Shown here: positions 56,279-64,000 of the stretch, in pieces | How positions within the stretch are numbered: position 1 is the first letter of the stretch | Layout: every line of letters starts with the position of its first letter | Assembly: GCA_030267565.1 (NCBI GenBank) | Contig: BRXU01000004.1 | Location: forward strand, 5,338,501-5,402,500 | Length of the DNA stretch: 64,000 bases | Direction: 5' to 3' | Origin: Pleodorina starrii | Taxonomy: Eukaryota > Chlorophyta > Chlorophyceae > Chlamydomonadales > Volvocaceae | The notes under the pieces: model-generated | Told to the model about the DNA's origin: nothing | Seen by the model: only the letters and a program-made list of their open reading frames with translations | Database searches by the model: none | Program-made: the position numbers and the translations under genes

Positions 56279-59200
56279 TCAGCTGTCCTGATCCTGCACA
56301 GCAAGCGGCGTGGCAGCGGGTCAGGGTCGTGAGGGCGGCAGCCTCGCACTGGTGGGGTGGTGGTGGTGGTGGTGGTGGTGGTGGTGGTGGTGGTGGTGGT
56401 GGTGGTGGTGGTGGTGCAAGAGATCAACGCTCAAGCGTCAACAACGCCGCATGGGGGTTGTGGGAGGGCCACGCCGAAGAAAGAAAACGAACGATCCGAA
56501 ACCGAAACCGGTCCAATGCAGCGTCTGTGCCGGCATCCACGTGTTCCCCTACAGCCGCAGCAACGCAACCACGCACGCACGCCAGCTTCGTCCCATAAGC
56601 AGACAGCAGACAGCAAAACGTCAACGTGCGCTCCAACATCGCCCCTCACCTTGAGGCGGGCCACTGCGGCGGTCAGCTCATCGATGGCGTCGTCGTCCTC
56701 GTCGTCCCCCGCCGCCGCCACCGCGCCGCCGCCGCCCTCCTGCCCCTCCTCGCCCTCGCCGGCCCCATGGCCGCTGGGTGAGAAGTCCAGCTCAGACAGC
56801 CACTTGAGACCGGGGAAGGCGGCCCTGCGACGGAGCAGCAGGGCGAAAAGCCCCGGAGGACGAGGGCGGAGGAGGGTTATGTGCCCGTGGGGGAAACACT
56901 ACCCGCAGACGCAGCGAACATGACGACCCACCAGGAGAGCGGGGCAAGAGCGTTGGAGGGTTACGGGGCATCGAGGCGGCGGTATGAGGCCCAAGGCGCA
57001 TCGAGTAGAGAGGGCTGGAGTCTGGTGTGAAGTTGGCCAGCCAATCGCATCATGGGCGCACACGGCGCGTAACGCGGCAGCGCCACCGCCAGCGCGCATC
57101 TTTCCTCCCTGCCCACCCAACCCCAACCCACCCGTCCCTCTCCCTCCCTACCCGCTCCGCTACCCTTCAAGCGTGTAAGCTCTGCCACCCCGCCTCCTGC
57201 CTGGCAACCTCCGCCTTTGCCCACCCCACCCCACATCCACAGCCCCTCACCAGCATTCCCGCATATCGACCGCTGCGCACACCTACCGGTACGCCGCTTC
57301 CGTCGCCTGCAGCACCCCGCTGTATCCCGCCAGGCCGCCGTCCGGCCCCGGCAGCGGCACCACACCGCCCGGCAGCCGTCCCGCCAGCGACCCAGAGCCC
57401 GGGGCTCCGTGACGGTGCAGCACGGGCTGGCGGTAGAACCAGGCGCGCAGCGCCCGCGGCCGGGACTGAGGCGCAGTCGGCTGGGCCGGTGTGGCTGGGG
57501 CTGCAGCAGTCGGCTGCGGGCAGCCGGCGCCCTCAGCGGCAGCGGCGGACGTGGATGAGGGCGGAGGAGGGGTGCAGGAGGAGGAGGAGGAGCAAGGTGG
57601 GGAGGAAGAAGAGGAGTTTGAGTTGGCAGGCTGGCAGGCGGAGGAGGAGGGCGGCGACGTGGCGGAGGAGGTGGATGGGTTGTGGGAGGAGGGGGGTTTC
57701 CTCGCGTCCCGCAGTAGCGAGGTATCGACCAGGCAGTCCAGGGTGGGCCACAGATCGTCGTACGACGAGTCTGACGTGGCGGGCGTGCTGAGGTACAGCA
57801 GGAACCTGCGTTGCGCAATGAGGAGGGGGCGAAGGTGGCGGCGGGAGCGGGGGCAGGCATGGGTTGCGCGGTGCGTGGGAAGCAGAGGCGAGAGCAGCCA
57901 TGGCTCACCCGAATGGCCACTCGAACGGGGTTAACGGCGCCATGAGAGCCGCCGAGGCGATCAATTAGGGTCATCGTTGTTCTGAGCTCCGGTTGACAGA
58001 GCGAGAATGCAGCCAGGAGATACGGTAGCCGGGAGGCAGCTAAATAGCGGCCTGTGCCCCGCCCCATCCCGCCCTCGCGCCTTACCTGCCGGCGGGGCAG
58101 ACACACGTGGAGGCCCCCTCCTGGAGCAACCGAACCGGATGCGGGTTGCCCAGTCCGGCCGCCCCGCCTGCTGCTGCTGCTGCAGCTGCTGTTCCTCCCA
58201 GGCCCTGGCAGCGGGGCGGCACCACCAGCGTCAGCAACGACTTGGGCGCCACCGCCGGGCTGCCGCCGCTGGGCGCCTGAAGTGGCTGCGGCTGCTGCCC
58301 CGAAGCGGCGCCTGTTGCGGGCAGCAGCGGGCTGTCCAGAACCACCACGGCTCGGGACACGGACTCCCTGGGAGCTGAGGGCGAGGCGTAACCCTCCAAA
58401 CAACTGTGCATGCGGGGGGCAATGGGGGCCGGGGGGTTTGGGGAGTGGGGTGCGGATGCGCATGGATGTAGTGGCAGCGCGGCACTGCAAAGCACAGCCT
58501 GCCCGTCCGGTGTGGATGCAGCTAACCCACGAGTGCGGAGGATACGCCGTTCCCAGTCCCTCATCCGCCTGCCCGCCCTTCCGTCCATTTATAAGCTGGC
58601 GCATGCGCCGCTAGCGGGGCGTCCTTGCCCCTCGCGATTCCCCGCCCGCCCACCCTCATGCGCCGCGCCAAAGAGCCACACACCTCAGCGTGCTGGTCCC
58701 CGCCACCAGAGTGCCGCATCGCACCACCTGCCCCGCCGCCGTCACAATCGCCGTCACACACGGCCCAGCCGCAGCAGCGACGCTGGCGCCGCCGGTGCCG
58801 CCTCCGCCTCCGCCTCCGCCTCCGCCTCCGCCTCCGCCTCCGCCTTCCGTGCCGCCTTCCGAGCCCACCGCCGCCGCGGTCTCCTCCCCTCGCTGCGCCG
58901 CTAGCCCCGCCTCCGCCGCCTCCGCCGCCAGCGGCGCTCCCGCCGCCTGCACCGCCGCGGCAGCGGCAGCGCAAGACTCCGAAACCACGAGCGCCTGCAC
59001 GGGCTGCCGAAGCACCGTGACGGCGCCGTGCACCGCGCACAGCCGCACGAACGCCTCCGCCACCGTCCCCGAGCCGAAGCTAGGCACCATGAACGCGCCC
59101 TCGTGCCCGAACCGCCCCTGACTGCTCGTGAACAGCTCCAGCGCGACGCCGCCCAGCGCACCCGTCATGACGCTGCGGGTGGCGGGGGCGGCGGCGGCGG

Positions 59201-61272
59201 CGGCGCCTGCATCAGGTTCGGCTTGTGACGGCGACGGCGGCACGGCGGTCGGCGGCAGCGGCGGCGGCGGCTCCTGGTCGGTGTCGCACATGGCGATGCC
59301 GTACAGTATCACCTCCCGCAGCCGCGGCGGGAGGCCCTCCGCCGCCAGGATCTCCGCCAGTGGTCGGGAGCTGGACAGGGCCTCCTGCGACCAGACCAAA
59401 CCCGATCCGACCCGACCCGAACAGATCAGACACGACAAGACCAGCCCACAAAGGCAAGTGGTAGGTGCGGAGTGTGGGCCAAGAGTTGCGGAGGGTGAAG
59501 GTTGCGGCGGTGAGGGACAGGACAGGACAGGACAGTGACAGGGCACATAGCGGCCCCCATCGATTCCATCCCAACAGGTGCAGACGATACGCGGCGGGCT
59601 GGTCATGGTCGGCATGTATGCGGCTGCAGCTCAACTCGGGTCCTCTCGGCTCGGCTCGCGGCCTTTCAGCTCGGCCCGATCATGCCCAGCACGCCTGACT
59701 CCACCCCGGCTAAATCCAGCCCCGGTTAAGCCCACTATCGTTGAGTCCAGTCCAGCCCAGTTAGTCCTGTCCCAGTCCCGGCCAGTCCCGGCCAGCCCAG
59801 CCCAGCCCAGCCCAGCCCGGGCCGCAGCAGGTCACGCACTTGCAGGTGGCCCTGGCCGCTGCGCGCCTCCACGCAGCCCTGGATGAAGCGCATCAGGACG
59901 CGCTTCTCCCCGAGACCCAGCCGCCGGTCGCGGAAGATGTCGGCGCGGCCGCCGGGCACGGGCTGCAGCGCCCCGTCTTGGAGCAGGTAGCTGGGCGGGC
60001 GGAGAGGAAAGGAGAGAGCGGGGAAGGTGGCAGGGGGAGGGGGCAGGGCGTGGCGGGGCGCAGGGCGGGAGCGTGGGACACGGCGGGTTGCAGGGCACGC
60101 CCCGGCCCCGGCCCCGGTCTGAAGCAAGCACGGTAAGGATGGCTGCGGGATTGGCGCATGAGAGCGCAGCAGGTGGACGGACGGATGTACCGGTATGAAT
60201 GGCCGGCCGGACGGACGGACTGACGGACGTCCTGTCGGGCAGAGGGACATGCGGAGGGGCGGACAGATGGACAGAGGGACGCCTCCGGGTTCATCGCCGG
60301 GTTCATCTGCTCCGCGCACCTGCCCTCCACCGCCTTGAACTCCAGGTAGTGGTGACAGCGGCAGCGGACCAGCAGGTCCACCAGCGGCTCAGATTGGTAC
60401 ACCAGCTGGGGGGGAGGGAGGGGGAGGGAGGGGTAAGGACTAAGGAGGACAGTCCAGGGAGGGTAAAAGCAGAAACCGCAGCGGAGGAGCCGAGGCGGCG
60501 TTGCAGGTCGAGGTGGGGTGGAGGGTGGCATGGGCGTGTAGGGATTTGTGTGTGTGCGGGGCAGCGGGTCAGGGGGCTCCTTGGAGGACGGGGAAGCCCG
60601 CCAGCAGCAGCACCAGCCGTGAGGTCAGGACCACGCCAACAGCAGCAGCAGCGGCCTGGGAGCACAGCCGCGCCAGCAGCAGCGCCAGCCCCACCTTGGG
60701 CGCCAGATCCAGGATGAAGCCCCGCCGGTCCTCCGGGCCGCCGCCCTCACCGGGGGCAGCCAGCGCGCGGATGTCGATCAGAGGTAGCGCCCGCTGGCGC
60801 AGCCGCAGCAGCCGCCAGCCCGGCGGCAGCGGCTCCGAGACCGGGTTGCACTCGGCGGGCAGCGAGTGCTCGTGCTGCTCACTGCGCTGCGCCTGCGGGG
60901 CCGATGCCGGGCCCGGGAAAGAGGGGTCTCCGTCTGGGCCGGGGCCCCCATCGGCCGCGGGAGGGGTCGGGGGCGGAGCCGCTGACTGCAGCTGCTGTTG
61001 GCAGAGGGCGTCTTGGAGCGCCGCGGGCGTGAAAGATGCAAAGTCGGTGCCGTAGGTGTCGACCGCATCGATGATCAGCACGCTTTTGCCCGACTTGACC
61101 AGGGAGCTGCGCTGGGGTGCAAGGGTCGGGGGCGTAGGCAAAGTGCGCAGCAGGATGGAAGCGCGAGTCGATGGAAGGTCCCCGGCTGCACCTACGCTGC
61201 GACGAGGCACTCCGGCAGGCCGGATCCGACGACTACGACGTCGAAGATATCGGGTGAGATTGTCCACGCCAT
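56279..61272 (-). CDS. REP: Rab escort protein (REP; Rab geranylgeranyl transferase component A)
   Basis: Nine minus-strand exons fit one frame: 61272-61196, 61106-60695, 60405-60320, 59990-59840, 59384-58684, 58403-58086, 57805-57287, 56824-56650 and 56293-56279 (TGA), giving 817 aa. The N-terminus FDVVVVGSGLPECLVAASLVKSGKSVLIIDAVDTYG is the FAD/GDI-type nucleotide fold shared by REP and RabGDI. FILDLAPK, VRCRCHHYLEFKAVEG, the RADIFRDRRLGLGEKRVLMRFIQ block, and FMVPSFGSGTVAEAFVRL follow in the family order. Spacing and late blocks (SRAVVVLDSPLL, LLYLSTP, RALRAWFYR) fit REP better than GDI. REP presents newly made Rab GTPases to geranylgeranyl transferase and delivers them to membranes. Long Ala, Gly and Ser/Pro inserts enlarge the protein, including a poly-Gly run from a CCTCCG repeat. 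The 5-residue last exon is tentative. Confidence 0.9.
56356..56415. repeat. (TGG)20 microsatellite
   Basis: A trinucleotide run of about 60 bp lies in the last intron of the Rab escort protein gene; in transcript sense it reads CCA. Confidence 0.92.
58801..58844 (-). repeat. (CCTCCG)n repeat encoding poly-Gly in REP
   Basis: A hexamer repeat inside REP exon 5 reads as GGA/GGC glycine codons on the minus strand. Confidence 0.9.
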
Positions 61273-61559
61273 GCTTGTTAACTCAAGGCTTCTGGCTTGC
61301 TTGCACAAAGTGTCGGGTCCCGCCGAGCCCGTGCAACCTTCAGACCTTTCAGAATCCCTTTATTCAGTCTTTCATATAACTATATGCATACGCCACATGA
61401 TATATAATTATGGTGCAACAAGGGCCTGTGCAACTTGATCTAATTAAAACGGCTATGTAACAAGAATTTGCCTTCGGAAAAAGACACGCTTTTTGGCTCA
61501 AGCTGGAAGCTTTAGACTTATGCTGCTCTGCTTTAGATTTGCGACGGTGAATGTCGACG
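61273..61559. other. Upstream region of the REP gene
   Basis: It is AT-rich relative to neighbours. It should include the REP promoter; no coding sequence is seen. The border with the LINE remnant is not defined. Confidence 0.5.
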
Positions 61560-62830
61560 GTGATTGCTCGTCCAGTGGCCCACGGGACTGTACGGTGATG
61601 AATTCGATGCTTTGACGTGCAAATCAGGTCGTTACTGTCGTACGGGGCTGAAGTGTGGGGCCCTGACGCTATCCGTGAGGCTCTGGGGACCATGGGGCGT
61701 CAAAGAATTAAAGAGTGGCACCGTTGGGGACAGAGCCCTGGCTCGGCGCCAGCTGGGGAGAATGGGGTGTTGCTAAAGAAGTGGGGGAAATGGGTGAAGA
61801 GTGTAGGGCGCGCGGCAGGCGTCTTTGATAGGTGTATGGCGGACCCGATGGTCGAGGTCCAATGGATCTTTTTGCGGAAGGTGGTAGGCGCTAGCTTGCC
61901 GCCTAACCGGCAATTGTTCGCGGAAACGTCGCAGTTACCATTGCACTACTTTTGGGCACGGCAGGTATTTGGCTTTTGGAAGCGTGTAGCGCGGCAATCT
62001 ACGTCGTTGGCACGGGCAGTGCTCGAGGAAGATATCAAATCGTGGTTGGAAACAGATCACTCAGCCACGCACGAATATTTTTGGGCGGGTAAGGTGCTTC
62101 GGATCTTCGAGACTCTTGGATTTGATTACAGGCAACATGTACCCGCGGGGCTTAGCAGTGAAGAGAAGGCAAAGGCGATCTTGGGCCGTTTGACGATTTA
62201 TTGGCCGAGTTTAGACGTCGCCTTTTGTTGGATTGGAGCTCGGGTAGCCTCGATAGGGACCCGCGGAGTTTTCCGGAGTATGCGGAAGGAGGTGTGGGAC
62301 GGGGAGCACCCGGGTTACCGCGTGTCGGTACATGAAATGGATGGGTGTGGCGTATTCGTACTCGGACCACAAGCGAACATTGGATCACTTGAGGGTGTGT
62401 ATGCCGAGAAAGCACCACACGGCCTTGATGCGTTTTCGGCTGGGACGTTGGGACTTGGATGTATCAAGGTTTGCACGGGGACCGGGTCGGAAACCGCGCG
62501 CGGAGAGGACATGTCGGGTGTGCCACGGCGGGGCGGTAGAAGACGAGTTGCACGTGCTGATGGAATGTCCGGGTTATGCGCCATTACGAGAGGCAATAGG
62601 CTTCCCCATGGGTGGCAGCATGTTGGAGGTGATGGGAACCTTTGACTCGGCGAAACTGGGCAGTCTTTTGTCCCAGATTCAGAAAGCGCGTACCGAGCTG
62701 CTTGGTAGCTAACCATACGGCTTATGTTGTCTCAAAGTGCGCCCCTTGACGGATAACCGTTGTGGGGGGACGCATGTTACCAGCCATTTTGGCTCGTACA
62801 CATGTAATGCCTCATGCCTCATGCCTCATG
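61560..62830 (+). pseudogene. 5'-truncated, frameshifted LINE remnant
   Basis: The frame beginning about 61615 (IRSLLSYGAEVWGPDA) is the region just after the RT domain in many non-LTR elements, where an LLYGxExW motif is common. It continues through KKWGKWVK and HEYFWAGKVLRIFE to about 62340, where the frame shifts. A second frame then carries on, with CMPRKHHTALMRFRLGRWD and a finger of the form CRVCHGGAVEDELHVLMECPGY, to a TAA at 62710-62712. The downstream end has three ATGCCTC repeats (62807-62827), possibly the terminal repeat of the element. It is truncated and frameshifted, so inactive. It belongs to the same family as the fragment at 55090-55464, not to the L1-like element at 22769. 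Confidence 0.75.
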
Positions 62831-63307
62831 ACTTTGTTTTCGCAGACGAAGCGAGGTCACACGCAGCGGTGCTGCGTTCGGGCCCATTCGCCGTGCCGTG
62901 CCGTGCCGTGCCATTTCGTCTGCGCCCCCATTTGCCGTGCCGAGGCCAGCTGACCGACTCCTGAAGCGTGTCGAGATGGCTAATCTGTATCTGGTACAGA
63001 CTCTATGCGTTGGCGCTGAATTTGCGCAATCGGCTCAGATGCGATGCTGTTCACCCGATGAGCGCAGCCTTGGAGCCCGTGGCTGGAAGCCTTGGCCGTT
63101 CGCCGATTTCGCGATTCCCGACGTACGCATTATCCCAGACCGCACGATTCCCCTTCCAATCTTCCCTACCGTTCACCTCTTTATCTTGCACGCAAGCACT
63201 GTCAGGCATCCACTGTACGACACGCAGCAGCACGTCTCAAATCCTGCGCTGTCAAAGCCAGCGTTTTGCGGCTGAGAACCCACCCACAGAAAGAGGCGCA
63301 CCGAACC
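62831..63307. other. Intergenic region before the PAN-domain gene
   Basis: No coding sequence is supported. GCCGTGCC-type short repeats occur around 62890-62920. It should contain the promoter of the next gene. Confidence 0.5.
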
Positions 63308-63900
63308 ATGGGTCGGCAGCTACAGCTCGCCCTTCTTGCGCTCCTCTTTGGATATGCCGGTATGACTGTCCTCTGTCTGCACAGCCGTAACTTCAAATCA
63401 CCCCGGGTCTGTTAGGTGACCCGTGCCCTGGGTCGCGGTCGGGCGTCCCCCATTGGGCCCACAGGCGCACGCCGCTTGTCCACTGCCAACCCCATCAGCA
63501 CCCTTCGACTCGATTAGCACCTACAGCCCTGAGCGGTACGCTTCCAGTGGAGACACCACATAGCTTGAAGACACGCCTTCGCCAGGCAGCTTCAGCGCAA
63601 AAGTGCCTTCAGCGCCTTTCGTGTTGCCGGCCAGAGCTCTGTGGGTGTTGCGCTGCCCACGCCTGTGCCCTGTGCTCCAGGTGTGTCGCGCGCAGCCGCG
63701 CCTCCCTCATCTGTGATCGCGGTGGCCAACCGCGACGCTGAGGGCGCCATCGTGCTCGATGCCGACCTCAAGCAGAACTACGTGCCCACCGCCGCTGACT
63801 GCCGGGACAACTGCACCGCCAACCCGCCATGCAACGTGTGGGTGTGGTGCGGCGCGGTAAGCGGATGCGCCACCGCCGGCGGCTACCGCGACCCCGGCAG
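63308..63900 (+). CDS. Secreted PAN/Apple-domain protein, first exons (3' end outside window)
   Basis: Exon 1 (63308-63359) starts in good context (GAACCATGG) and encodes the signal peptide MGRQLQLALLALLFGYA, with a donor at 63360. Exon 2 (63681-63900) continues in frame with GVSRAAAPPSSV and an incomplete PAN-like segment: AADCRDNC, then CNVWVWC and a third Cys pair further on. The C-x3-C-x5-C pattern with VWVWC is the PAN/Apple core, which binds carbohydrate or protein ligands in secreted and surface proteins. The donor at 63901 (GTACGG) is chosen by frame; an internal GTAAGC at 63857 is an alternative. The rest of the gene lies beyond the window, so full architecture is unknown. Confidence 0.7.
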
Positions 63901-64000
63901 GTACGGCACAGCACGGCACGGTACGGCCTCCCGTGTTATCATCTCCAAGGAACTATGTGTTTGTCGCTGATTTGCGATCCTTTCGGGGTACGAAACCTGG

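Noticed and set aside
56431..56721. Extension of the last REP exon by read-through past 56650
   Set aside because: A strong donor (AAG|GTGAGG) follows the conserved part. The extension has no family match and a short final exon with an in-frame stop is available at 56293-56279, though this remains tentative.

Overview
The window reads as nuclear DNA of a eukaryote, most likely a chlorophycean green alga of the Chlamydomonas/Volvox group. It is GC-rich. Genes are split into many short exons with GT-AG introns (two look like GC-AG) and CAG acceptors. Ala/Gly/Ser low-complexity inserts interrupt conserved proteins, two products carry plastid-type leaders, TGTAA motifs lie downstream of some stops, and an intron holds a TTTAGGG/TTTTAGGG-type telomeric insert. 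There are no operons and no ribosome binding sites. Gene models were built by hand from reading frame, splice consensus and family resemblance. No transcript or database check was possible.

Layout, left to right: the 3' end of a possible chlorophyll-binding-like protein (1-371); a helical (BAR-like) plus PH-domain protein on + (2521-6954); a secreted GH16 glucanase-like enzyme on - (8617-10833); the ribosome-biogenesis protein IMP3 on - (12885-13974), divergent from a plastid-type rhodanese-domain protein on + (14485-16127); a GH1 glycosidase on - (17544-21930) and its head-to-head paralogue on + (27924-31609), separated by a 5'-truncated LINE with an open ORF and a 13-bp target-site duplication (22756-27343); a SurE-like phosphatase on + (32479-36988); a 16-kb minisatellite built from an 8-bp unit with higher-order structure (38821-55066); a decayed LINE fragment (about 55090-55464); a Rab escort protein on - (56279-61272); a related frameshifted LINE remnant (about 61560-62830); and the first exons of a secreted PAN/Apple-domain protein on + running off the window (63308 onward).

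The genes do not form one pathway. They are housekeeping genes (IMP3, Rab escort protein, SurE) mixed with secreted or carbohydrate-active enzymes. The most unusual object is the minisatellite. Its 8-bp unit gives the same 8-residue peptide cycle in all three frames of a strand, so the giant apparent ORFs are a property of the repeat. It carries a composite higher-order unit of about 3.2-3.3 kb, a core of about 3.8 kb of identical units, and a regular GGG track on the minus strand that fits the G-quadruplex pattern. Other points of interest are a telomeric insert that duplicated a splice acceptor in the GH16 gene, an apparent gene-conversion tract shared by the two GH1 genes, and two candidate GC-AG introns.
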